Assembly (NCBI GenBank): GCA_015143295.1
Contig: CM026562.1
Span: 7,716,041-7,780,040, forward strand
Origin: Tetracentron sinense
Taxonomy: Eukaryota > Streptophyta > Magnoliopsida > Trochodendrales > Trochodendraceae
Length of the DNA: 64,000 bases
Reading direction: 5' to 3'
The position numbers and the translations under genes were made by a program. Shown here piece by piece: positions 31,986-42,837 of this stretch. The notes under the pieces were generated by a model. It was not told the origin of the DNA. It ran no database searches and saw only the letters and a program-made list of their open reading frames with translations. The number at the start of each line of letters is the position of its first letter. The first letter of the stretch is position 1.

Positions 31986-33631
31986 GAAAATGTTGATATC
32001 ATCATAATGGATGATAATTTTGCGACTATAGTGAATGTATAGCCAAATGGGGACGTGCAGTTTATATAAACATTCAAAAGTTTGTGCAATTCCAGTTAAC
32101 AGTTAACGTTGTTGCTCTCATGATCAACTTTGTGCAATCTCAGGTGCGTCAGTCCGTGGAACTAACCTTTTGTATTTATATATCAACTGGCCGTCCTTGC
32201 AGTTCTTGAATTCGATGGGAAGCGGCTTCTGAAACTTAGTGGTTCAGATGCTGATTCTCTTCTCAATACTGTCATATTCAATTCCTTCGTGTTTTGCCAG
32301 GTATTGTTCATTGGTTTTATAATTTTCAAAAAGCATGGAGTCTTTTCTCACAGTGCATCTTACACTGCACCATATTATTGTCTTGTACCTTGCATCTGAA
32401 TTTTTTGTTTTGGTTGTTTTCTGGTCCATGAGTTCTTGCTGTAGTTGTGTTAGTTTGCCTCCAGGTTTTAAGCTTTGGTTCCCTCTAAAGTGGAAACATC
32501 TCGTAGACGAAGTTTAAGGAAGTCTATGGAAACACTGTAAAATTTATAAAGACCAGGATAATATTATAAAAAGGTTACAAATATGCATTAAGAATTAGGA
32601 AATAACAAAAAGAAAATTAATACACACAATAAAAATATGGAATAGTATAAATGAGATCAACAGCAAGTGATATAAGCTATATATTGTGCGGTTGAAACTC
32701 TAAAACCAACTTGACGTATAATAAATAGTCTAGAACCATGCATGGTCTTTGAGTCGTACATAAAAAATGCAAAAAGATAATAAGGACACAATTTTTGGCC
32801 TTACTAATGGATAACAATCTTATATGTAATATGAAGTTATGAACAATACAGTCAAAACACATTTCTACCTTTCATTATTAGCGGGAAACATGAGGTATGA
32901 AAAAATAGAGTTTCATAGTGTTCTTTTAGAGTTTAAATGGAAGTATTATATATCTTAAACTAAAAACTTAAGTCATAAAAGCACTATCTAATAACTAATA
33001 TTTATACATCAAGGACATATCATATACATGCCCATATATGGGTTATGTAAAAGCTATATAAGCTCTAAATAGTACCAGATAGTTTTTCACAAATGCTAAG
33101 ACAGCGTTCCAGTAATTTCTCCTTAATACTTAATCAGTCAAAGTATTCTAATAACCATTCCTTATTTCTAAATGATCACTGAGCATAAGCGTGTTTTGCA
33201 GTCACTGCTTTTAAGTTCTGAATACCAGAGTTTTCTTGCTAAATGATACTGTGAACAAATTTTCAATGATCATACTCTGACTCTGTTCTTTCCCCTGGTC
33301 TTGTTTTATCAGGTATTCAACGAAATAAACAGCCGCGATATAGAGAAAATAAATGTTTTCCGTGGAATGTTCGACAGTTGGATGTTCGTAATCATCATGG
33401 TCACCACATTGGCTTTCCAAGTGATACTAGTCGAGTTCTTTGGGCAGTTTTGCTAGCACTGTGCCTCTAAGTTGGCAATTATGGTTACTCGGCATCTTAA
33501 TCGGATCCATAAGCATGCCCATCGCCGTTGTCCTAAAGTACATACCTGTTGGACGTCCGGCCGAGCATACAGACACTGTGAAACAGCATGATTGTAATGA
33601 TGCAATCCCCAGTGGTCCAGAAATGGCATGA
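31986..33631 (+). pseudogene. Ca2+-ATPase 3'-end pseudogene (copies of exons 5, 6 and 7)
   Basis: Exon 5 copy 31986-32143: lacks its first ten bases and acceptor, gains two bases near 32039 that create an in-frame TAG, and has lost several bases before the donor. Exon 6 copy: only the 3' part (about 32176-32300) remains, because about 265 bp of intron and exon 6 start are deleted. Exon 7 copy 33313-33631: complete in length, acceptor kept, but one extra T near 33440 shifts the frame; the former stop TGA at 33629-33631 is still visible. Nothing upstream could supply the pump's catalytic domains, so this is a dead 3' duplicate, not a second gene. Confidence 0.9.
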
Positions 33632-33763
33632 GGGAGAAAGATGTATGGATATTGTCATGGGCCAACCAACGGTTGGATTATCTCTGGCAGATGCCCGAGA
33701 TCTATACACTCAGGCACCACTCTTCAGCTGATGTGTGGTTCCACTAAGGAGGTGATAGCATGC

Positions 33764-34546
33764 TGGGGCGGAGCCTGGATTTTCTAGCAGAGAGGGCACG
33801 CAAGGATTGATTGAAATGATAGTGGTTGTTGATGGATTTGTGGAGAATTATTATGTTGGTACATAATATTCTGGGGTCTAGGGGATGGGTTTCGGGTTGT
33901 AGCCCCGGAATTTTTTTTTTATGAATACATTTTTGGGTCATTTTGTCCATGCATTTTTATTGTTTCTCCTAGTTTACAGAACATCTATCATTTTGCCCCA
34001 TGACTATGCCTCGTTAAATAACATGATGTAAAAATTATATTTTATTTTCAAAAGTTTAGGGAACCGTTATCCCCTTAGCTCAAGGAGATCAAACCACAAT
34101 CAATTGAGATTAAACTCAGGGAGAGTTCAATCGCATCCAAGTCAACACGTGTCCCTGTTAACCCCCTATTAATTGTGCTTAAGATTCACCAACCTTAGGG
34201 TTCAACAATCTAACCTGGTTTTTACAAAAAAAATTTAAAACTTCAGTCAAGAATTTATAACTCTTAAGGTTAGTATTAAAAAAGAAATGTTATATTGTTA
34301 AACCCAAGGGTTAGTGATTCTTAACCATAATTAATAGAAGGTAAAAGGGATACATGTTGATGTGTGGGTATGATTGAACTTTCCCCTAGTTCAATTGCAA
34401 TTGACGGTGATCTACTCTCACTGCATGTCCCTATTCTAATTTCCCATGGCTAAGCTAAAAGAGAAAAAAATAAAAATTAAAAACTTTTTTTCAAAAGTTT
34501 AGTGGGGGCACGTCCCCCACAGGCCCCCACTTGGCTCCACCCCTAA
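33764..34546. mobile_element. TAGGGGCGGAGCC-type TIR element in the duplicated unit
   Basis: Starts TGGGGCGGAGCCTGG and ends TTGGCTCCACCCCTA(A). Flanked by TAGCATGC (8 bp; 9 bp if the neighbouring A is counted) on both sides. The parental unit near 27207 has one uninterrupted ATAGCATGC, which is the empty site. The interior includes the foldback core at 34085-34415. No transposase. Confidence 0.78.
34085..34415. repeat. foldback core (GATCNAATCACAACCAATTG family), copy 2
   Basis: The left arm has GGAGATCAAACCACAATCAA and TTAATTGTGCTTAAGATTC. The right arm has the inverted GATTCTTAACCATAATTAAT and CAATTGACGGTGATCTACTC. The AT-rich loop is about 60 nt. Same family as 20305-20660 and 35786-36151. 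Confidence 0.55.
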
Positions 34547-35360
34547 TAGCATGCATCTTGCATGTTCCATTGGACAATACATACATGCCTTCCCAGCTCA
34601 CCACGTGAGCTCTAACACCTATTAACACCTATTAATTGTGGTTAAGATTCACCCATTCTTAGGATTAAATAATCTAACTTTTGTTTTTAGAAAAATATCT
34701 TAAAAAATTAGACACAAATGAAATCATAACCAAGGTTTATTTTTTAAAAAATAATTTTTCTAAAAAACTAAGGTTAGATTATTTAACCTTAGGTATGAGT
34801 GAATCTTAACTACGGTTAACAAATGTCAAAGAGGACATGTGGCGAGCGTGGAAGGTGTGCGTGTACCACTCAACGGAATATGTAATGCATGTTATCACCC
34901 CCCAAGTTAAATGCCTTCCCACGCGTCAGCTGAAGAGTGGTGCCCGAATATGGATCTCGGGCACTGATGTCATAGCCCCGGGCAATTTATTATAATACCA
35001 TGTGTAGTGGAACCACTGGATATGGGAATAATTGCATAATAACAGCCAGGTCTATTATGTTATTAATCCCATATCTAATTGCTCTCATTCACACGGTATT
35101 GTATTAACTTATCACCCGAGCTATCACATCAGTGCTAGTTCGCCAAACCATGCCTCAGTTTTTCGTATTTTAAAATGCATTTTGGCCCTTTGGGCTTTGG
35201 TTGTATATACAACTTCTTTTTGCAATAAAAATTTGGCTGGAAACTGTTTATTTGGAGTAGGAAAACAACAGAGTTTGGTAATCTGCAATTCTCTTCTTGC
35301 AGGTTTGATTTCTAAATTTTCTATTGAATGGTAAAAAGAAATGTTGCTCCTTGATTATCT

Positions 35361-35785
35361 ATTCTGTCTGTCTGTAAGCTACTCAATATGAAATGAGTCT
35401 CTATTGTCTTTTAAATAGAACTGAAAATCGTGTAGCCCATTGTAAAACTCTTGCTAGATCCGATGGAACAAGGTTCTCACCCCTCCGGCCCCCTCCCCCA
35501 CAAACTTTGAATCTATTACTACCTCTTCCTGACCTGCAACATGCTTTGCAAGCTAAGGATGGTTAAATTGCAAAGCTGATGTGTAGGTTAGAGTTAGAGA
35601 CGTTAGACTAGTGAAAGGAGTGATGGAGAGTAACAGGTCCTTTTCCGAGATTGCTTGGGGGCAGTCGCGGCTAGCACTCCCCAACCTTTATTTATTTAAT
35701 TGATTTTTAGATAATAAAGTTGTAAGGCTTGTCCATTGGCTTGCGACTCGACCTCTAGTGGGGATGCCCATAATCACCCTCCGCA
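35361..35785. other. non-coding stretch, possible LINE C-terminal remnant
   Basis: The plus strand around 35400-35530 reads AENR-like NRTENRVAHCKTLARSDG followed by a Pro run, loosely like the C terminus of plant LINE RNase H domains. The similarity is weak. Otherwise nothing recognised. Confidence 0.3.
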
Positions 35786-36151
35786 GAGATCGAATCACAG
35801 CCAATCATGACTGAACTCAGGGAGAGTTCAATTGCACCCACATGTCAACATGTGTATTTTTACCCTATTAACCGTGGTTAAGATTTCTTAATCATTAGGG
35901 TTCAACAATCTAACCTTGGTTTTTAGAAATTCATTTAAAAAAATATTTAACCCTAAGGTTAAATTTTCTTAATCCTAAGGTTAATTTTGTTAAAATATAT
36001 TTTTCCTAAAAACCAGGGTTAGATTGTTGAACCCTAAGGATTAGGGAATCTTATATCCACGGTTAATAAGGGTTTAAAAGGACACGTGTTGACCCGTGGG
36101 TGCGATTGAACTCACCCTAAGTTCAATTGCGATTGGTTGTGATTCGATCTC
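35786..36151. repeat. foldback MITE (GAGATCGAATCACAACCAAT family), stand-alone copy
   Basis: A near-complete palindrome with arms of about 170 nt. Left GAGATCGAATCACAGCCAAT, right inverted ATTGGTTGTGATTCGATCTC; inside, TTAACCGTGGTTAAGATT and its complement, CAATCTAACC and GGTTAGATTG. Unlike copies 1 and 2, it is not enclosed in a TAGGGGCGGAGCC-type element. No clean target duplication. Confidence 0.68.
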
Positions 36152-37119
36152 CCCACCACAAAGGTGTTGTCCTTTTTCTTTTTGTCCATGAATCATTTGT
36201 GAGCCATCCATCCACATCACCAAGGAAACTTCTATCAATCAATGAGAATTTATCTTTCTAAGAATTGAACCCGCGTTCTCATTATTACACTACAAGTAAT
36301 CTACCGATTAGAGATGGACAAAAACCGTTGCAAATAATTGTTTTTCTGTCTCTAATACCATTAGAGACGAAAGTATCGATTGTTGCTATTTCGTTGGTGA
36401 TTCAAGCGATGCTAAAAGAATTAGAGACGATTATCATAATCTGTAATTAGCAACAGATTATTACCATCGCTATAGGGTTGAATTTGGTCGCTTAAAACCG
36501 GATAATTAGGGAGAACAATTCGAATTTGCGACGGATAATATAACATCAAAGAGAATAATAAATTTATCGCAAATACATAACTAGCGATAATATTATATCA
36601 GCAACTAATTAGCCACTGTTTAGTTTATGTTGCTGCTAACACATTTTGCGATGGAAAGTAATCCGTCTCTAAGTTTTGAAGCATTAGCGACGGATCTTTT
36701 TCCATCTCTAGTGTCTGAATTTTTTTTAACCTGTAAGTTGTTCATTCACATTCAAAGGCATATACACAACTTGTTCCAACTCATTAATCAATAACATGTT
36801 CCATTCATAACCATTCCATTCACAGTAAAATACACAACATAATCAAAGCCATCAAAATAATCAACATTAATAAATATTACTCAACAATATTGTTTAAAAA
36901 ATTTAAACATGTCTAATACAATATGAAAAAGCAATCTGCTCATCCCATGGGACCTCTAGAGGCTGGGTTGCGTCAAGATCTTGAAACGAAAACAAAGATG
37001 TTGTGGGGATGGAGAATAATTATTGTCCCAGAAACTACTACATTAAATCCTAAAGGGCCCTCAATTGACCTCTATCATCTCACAGCTCTGTCTCAATAAT
37101 CGCTTGACGAGCTGCTAGA

Positions 37120-37740
37120 GACTAGTTCTCAGCCTCGACATCCACTGCCCTCCTCCTCCAATGATCGAACTCTAGAGCACTGAACTAAGCAGGAGTAACA
37201 CTCTGTCCATATGTGCGGATGCGCTCATGTCTGTCTGCACCCATAACCTCGGTGAATACCTCATTTTGGTTAGTGCTACTACACTGCCCTCGGGACGCTA
37301 ACTAGCAAGCTGCTCCATCTGTATCTGCAGTTTATAGTCAATAATTCAATTTAGATTAGGCAATAAAAAAGACCTCTTACGAATTATGTTTAATGACAAA
37401 TCTAAAATTTTTGAATAATTAAATGAATTGCGTAAACATACCATCATGTCCTCGGATGCCCGATTGACGAATGTCCCATCCCAATGTGTATGGGTTATCC
37501 TAAACATATGCATCCGGTCAAGCTCCTGCCCTCAAGATCGCTAGCTTGCTATCCTCATTAAAGTTATTATGATTAATTAAATTACGACATAAGTATGGAA
37601 TTGGGAGTGAACTCATTGAATCCGTCAAATATGTTAATATTCACAGATACTTCATTAGCCCTATGCTGAGTGTTGGCCCTCATCCCAGTAGTGTGGGACA
37701 TTTGTAGCCTCGATCTGTCCTCCCTATTTTAGGCACTAAT
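37120..37740 (-). pseudogene. CACTA-associated Transposase_24-type protein remnant
   Basis: Minus-strand pieces match the plant Ptta/En/Spm transposase domain (PF03004). NREDRSRLQMSHTTGM with TQHRANEV lies near 37640-37735. THTHWDGTFVNRASEDMM lies near 37440-37495. NEVFTEVMGADRHERIRTYG with QSVTP lies near 37195-37270. The pieces are in the expected N-to-C order on the minus strand and are separated by intron-like or decayed DNA. Too broken to be active. Confidence 0.75.
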
Positions 37741-37860
37741 AACCTATTATGAAAAAATGAATTCAATTATTTGAATGACAGTGAAGAGACCAAAAAAAAA
37801 ATAGACTACTGAAAAATTAACTAGTTGTTCATTTCATACCAAGTCAACATTATGACATTA

Positions 37861-37912
37861 TATTAAAAACGACGGTTTTCGGCAGTCGTTTTTAGTGAAT
37901 TTTCACATAGTG
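37861..37912. repeat. second CACTA-type terminus
   Basis: The minus strand starts CACTATGTGAAAATTCACTA at 37912 and continues into a short hairpin (AAAACGACGG and CAGTCGTTTT). This terminus differs from the pair at 36288 and 46971, so a second CACTA family contributed here. Its partner end was not seen. Confidence 0.5.
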
Positions 37913-38099
37913 TGATCTAAATTATTTATGTTAATTAATAAAACAAATTAGACATATGAGGGTTTTGCGTTGCACCTCAAGACCTGATTAAATTTTCTTA
38001 AAATTCGTGTCAAATTTTGGGGTGCAACAGCATATGCGGTCCTAATTTTAAAAGGAGAGATCCTAATGCTCACTAGAAGTATAACACTCTGTACATCCT

Positions 38100-38836
38100 A
38101 GCTCTATAGAAAGAGGGTCCGTGAAGCTTGATAGATAGTGAGCAAAACAATCTTAAATTGAAAAACTCCAATTAGATAGACCATTGTGCATGAAACTAAA
38201 GCAAATCTTGTTTATATGATTATAGATTGATAATGAATCCCTTATCCAAGATCCTCAATAATAATCAGTTGATTGGTTTGAATCACACAAACAAGAAGCA
38301 TAACTGGATGATTGTATAGACCACTGAGAAAATTGCTTATGTCTTTGCTACTAAAGAGTCTGAATTCCTTGCACCTGAATCTTTTGAAATTTAGAAGGAG
38401 CATTATCTTAATCCAAATGGCATTACATTCCATTCATAATGTCCAAAGGGAACTATGAATGTTGTTTTATAGTGATCAAAGGGTTGTATTTGAACTTGCC
38501 AGAATCCTAATTTCATATCAATTTTTGAGAAAATAGTAGAATCAGAGATTTGCTTAACAAGATATTGTTTGCTAGGTATGGGATAGCAAATCCACTTAAT
38601 TACCTTGTTTAAGGGTTTATAATTAAGAACTAGTCTAGGAACTCCTCTTTTGAGTTCAGGAGCATTTCAACATAAAAAGTTGCGCAACTCCAGGGAGAAG
38701 AGCTAGGCCTAATTAAGCCTTTTTTAAGAAGACCTTTAATTTTCTTCCTAACAGAATGCTAAGAGTCGTTCATTCATATGAATGGGACTAGCCTTAGTTG
38801 GGATTTTTCTTTCATCCAAGTTTTTAACATATAGAA
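38100..38836 (-). mobile_element. endogenous pararetrovirus fragment (Caulimoviridae, florendovirus/petuvirus-like), RT region
   Basis: The minus strand encodes reverse transcriptase with caulimovirid-style motifs: ELKRGVPRLVLNYKPLN, YPIPSKQYL, a K-x-GFWQVQI segment and GHYEWNVMPFGL. Gypsy elements usually have SGYHQI instead of GFWQ, and the HYEW-VMPFGL form is typical of plant pararetroviruses. Only a part of pol is present and it is broken. It is an old fossil. A shorter second copy lies at 46972-47240. Confidence 0.68.
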
Positions 38837-38841
38837 GGCTC

Positions 38842-39761
38842 TATTGGGATTTGACTATAATTGGTATCTCGCTTGAGCGAGATCAAACTTCGCTTGAGCA
38901 AAAGTGGTTTTTCTTGTGGTTCGTTCTGACTGTGCAAAACCTGTAGCTAACTCACTCAAAGCGAGTCTGCGTTCGATCGAGCGAGTTTCAACGTTTTTCT
39001 TCAATTTTGTGGCATAAGTTGCACAAGTTTTGGCCAGCAAATAGGCTTTGCATTCGAGTTTGAATATTTGTGAATATTCAACATTAAGTTTTGAAGATAC
39101 TATGTAGGTGGAGTTGGGACTCCACAACTTTTGAAATAGGAGGTAAAAGAATTTGGGTGAAGATGTTTAAGCATTGCTTAAACTTTGGCGAAAAGTTTTG
39201 TGGTGCATTGTGGGATGTTCATGAAGAAATTCAAGTCAAGATGGAGATTATTGGGATTTAACTAGAATTGGTATCTTGCTCGAGTGAGATCAAAGTTCGC
39301 TCAAAATTGGTTTTTTCTTGTGGTTCGTTTTGACTGTGCAAAACCCATAGCGAACTCGCTTGAAGCGAGTCTGGGTTTGCTCAAGCGAGTTTCGGCAATT
39401 TTCTACAATTTTTTCGGGAAACTCCTATTTTGGTAAGACTTTGTTTCCTTTTGTTTTGGGGACTCTTTTTGGGGCATTTAAAAGGGATTTCGGATTAGGG
39501 TTTGGAAGGTGAGTGAGAACAAGATGTGTATGAACTTTGGAAAAGCTATTGGGTTGTCTTCTTCGTTGCTCCTCATTTATAATCTTCTCTCTCATTAGTG
39601 AAGGTTTTTTGGATAAGTTTCGATCGTGGACATAGCCATTGGTTGGTGAACAACGTATATCTTGTCTTTTGTGGTATTTTATCTTTTGTTTATTTTTTTA
39701 TTCTCTTTCTTGTTATTATTTTGCATTGTCATCAATCCCGTTATCGCGTTTCTGCACAACA
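38842..39761. repeat. solo LTR, Ty1/copia type, inserted in the caulimovirid repeat
   Basis: 920 bp, starting TATTGGGATTTG and ending CTGCACAACA, flanked by GGCTC on both sides (38837-38841 and 39762-39766). The paralogous repeat near 47220 is uninterrupted at this point. It contains an internal direct duplication of about 170 bp (38846-39020 and 39249-39415) built around CTCGCTTGAGCGAG-like palindromes, and a U5 word AACAACGTATATCTTGTCT. Confidence 0.8.
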
Positions 39762-39925
39762 GGCTCACCATGTGTTTCTTAGGATGTATTGTTAATCTGT
39801 TCTAGGTTAGTTGGTTAATGCCCAACATTTGAAGGGTGGATACTACAACCATCGCACCTTGATTTCGGGACTCGATCCCAGAACTAGTGCTTCATTAAAA
39901 CAACACTATACTTGGGGCAGTCAAG

Positions 39926-42139
39926 TGTTAGACATGATGCCCAAAAAAGTAATTTAGATTGTAAGATTCTTATTAATTTGATTAATAGAGATTTTTTCTT
40001 TATCCATTGTGTATTCATTATGGGTAATTGATCATGATCATGAGATGATCTATACAATTTGAGATATCGAGAAAGGTCCTTAGGATATATTGTAGGACAA
40101 CTATGTGATGAGACTATCACAGGCAGATATAACTTTCTAGTTCCTTATACCTTATATAGTCACAACTATGGGTGAAGCTGGACACTTCACTTATATGGCT
40201 GTCATTATGCTAAGATGTTCTCAATAGTTGAGATGTAGTTTTTTCTCAAACTATTGTAGTGGAGACTACACATCAGCATATGGGTGCTTAAATATACACT
40301 GACTGATAGCATGCAATGAGAGACCAATTGCATAAACATACTATCAGATAATTGGTCTTTCATTTACATTGAACAGTTTCAATGATCCTCAAATCTGATG
40401 AGTTCATTTATAACTGAGCCGTAATCTGACTGTTTTGATTCCACCAAAGTATTCTCTACCTTAGGAAATACGATACAATGATAGTTGGATAGTCAGAAAG
40501 TTATTCGAGTCATGATAAATTTCAAACAAGAAATCCATGCTCATTAATTTGAGAGATTATCCAAGTTCTGGGTAATACAATCGATTAAGCTTAAATCTTG
40601 CGCAGGTGATTTTGAAACAAAACAAGTTTAAAATATATTTTATTTAAAATATATTATACTTATAAAAATATTTTTCTCAAAATGTTTTACATGAGAAAAT
40701 GTTTCTCATGACTTAATCAGAAGTCTTGGAAACCCAGATGATGTGCAATGGGCTATGAGTTAAAAAGTATAAATAATCTCGAAGGCCCATTAGGGATAAT
40801 GTATTTGGAATGATCAATTGAATTAAAAATTTCATGTGGCGGGATCCGTATTGGTTAATGTTCTTACACTGGGATTCAATTACAACATAGATATCTCACA
40901 TCACTTGCAATTCCGATGAAATTCCTATTTAGGGTCAATGGGATAACATTGGGTAAGCCAGGGTTAGAATGTCCCAGAACAATCTGTGGAGATGCTCACA
41001 TAAGAAATACAAGCTCAAACAATTGATTAAATGTTAATCAATTATTTAAATGGTTAAATGTTAATCATTAATTAAGTAGATTAAAAGTTAATCTATGGTT
41101 TAAATTAATTATTAATTTAAATAAAAGGATTATATTAGTAATTATTTTATTAACCTAATTAAAGGGGAAATGAGTTTGACCCATATCCATAAACCCATAA
41201 CGTATGGACCTTTAATGTGGGCCCAAGCCCATGGATTTAAACCCTAAGGTGGGGCGCCCACTTTAGCTTTCCTAATTGGATTAGGATTGAATAATAACTC
41301 CTTTTATTATGGAATTAAATTCCAATACTTGGAATGCAAGGAACATTAAGATAAGTTGTAATTGAATTACAACTAGGAGTCTTAGACTCCCCTATAGCTC
41401 ACGCCCCTCTTGGCTCACGCCCCCCCCCCCCCCCCCCCCCCTTGTGGTGGTCTCCTAATTTGACTAATTTGATTAGGATTCCTCTTTTTCGTTGGTTGTT
41501 GACTAATCTCAATAATTAAAGAATCCTCTTTTGATAAGGACTCCTAAATTAGTAGGTTTACTATAGCTAGAGTAGTTATAGTTAAACTAGGATTTTATTT
41601 TAATAATAAGAGTTATTATTAATAAATAATTCCTAAAGGGATAAGTTGTAATTGTATTGGGATTAGGATAAGATCCAAAGTCCTATAAATATAACCCAAC
41701 CGTCCAAAACACTCTCTCCCTCTCAATTTTTATTCTCTTCTCCTCTCCAACCGTGAGCCCCTAGGGAGTGCCCTAGGATTTTCATGAGCTACATAGGGTC
41801 TTCCAAGTTGGGTTTTTCAACTTAAGGGTTTTTTAACTCTAAGGTTAGGTAATAGAAAGTCTACATCAACAATCCATCTTCTTCTTCTTGCTTCTTCAAT
41901 TCCAAGTAGAAATTCAAAAGCTTCGTGGGGATAGCGAAGAACAAGGATCGAGCTTCGAGTATTTCTTCGAGAAATCTCTACAAAAAGTTCTGACAGTTCG
42001 AGTTGGTTTTTACTTCACCGGTGAACATCATTCATCAAGATAATATGACTAAAATGAGTAGATAATTTTAGCTGCTTTCTATGGTGTAAAGATCATCAGG
42101 ATCCAGTTTCCGCATAATTTTTATCCGGATCCCTCTTCA
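39926..42139. repeat. long solo LTR (2.2 kb), probable Ty1/copia
   Basis: Starts TGTTAGACATGATGCCC and ends ATCCGGATCCCTCTTCA, flanked by TCAAG on both sides (39921-39925 and 42140-42144). TATA box TCCTATAAATATAA at 41681-41694, followed by a CT-rich leader (CTCTCTCCCTCTC), fits a promoter-bearing LTR. No coding sequence. A C-run lies at 41424-41442. It could also be a small non-autonomous element without recognisable internal LTRs. Confidence 0.68.
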
Positions 42140-42228
42140 TCAAGGGGTAGGATTCTTTCCCTTATTTATTTACAATTTCTTACACGCCTTATTATCCCAT
42201 AAAGTAGGATAACATTTTGCACTTACAT

Positions 42229-42801
42229 TGTTGAAGTTTTGCAAAAATAAAAAGGGGCGATCAATCGCCCACCAAGGGGGATCGATCTCCGGTGGGCGAT
42301 AGATCGCTCCAAGTGGGGATCAATCGCCCGGGGGCGCCGTTTTGCGTGGATTTATTTCAAGAAAATGTTATTTTAGTTTTTATATGCTTTGGGAAACCCC
42401 TATTCCGATTGGGAGACTTTTTATTAGTCTAGGTCTCTTATTTAGGCCTATAAATAAGGGATTTTAGGTCTAGGGTTTGTATCTAATCATCTTGAAAGGA
42501 TCAAGGGAATGCTTTTGCATTGAGACTGAGAGATAATAGAAAGGGTTAAAGCATACTAAGACTTGGGAAAGGAATAGGGAAGATAGATAGGGATTCTTCT
42601 TTGGGTTTTCATAGAGAAGGTGAGTTGAATGCTTTTATATTGGTTCCTCAAGGTTTCTGTGAATAAAGAAGTGATTGGATCTTGACCCGTGGACATAGGC
42701 AGGTTGTTGCCAAACCACGTATATCTCTTGTGTTCCTTTGTGTATGTGTTTTGGTTTATTTTTTCCGTCTGGTTATTTCTATTGGTACTTTTTCCATAAC
42801 A
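42229..42801 (+). repeat. 5' LTR of the copia element
   Basis: 573 bp. Near its start sits a palindrome, GGGCGATCAATCGCCC (42255-42270), followed by related GATC-centred words to 42330. TATA-like CCTATAAATAAGGG near 42449. Ends with CCATAACA just before the primer-binding site. Confidence 0.82.
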
Positions 42802-42837
42802 AATTGGTATCAGAGCTTCGATTTAATTATTTTTCAA

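Larger units (their letters stand above)
29244..35360 (+). repeat. segmental duplication, second unit (decayed copy with insertions)
   Basis: Direct copy of 24227-28180, expanded from about 4.0 to 6.1 kb by insertions at about 29983-31985 and 33764-34546. The start-to-start spacing is about 5.0 kb. Homology ends near 35360. Substitutions and short indels are spread along the copy, indicating an old event. Confidence 0.85.

Noticed and set aside
31986-33631. A second, functional Ca2+-ATPase gene
   Set aside because: Only exons 5-7 are represented, with a premature stop, a large deletion and a frame shift.
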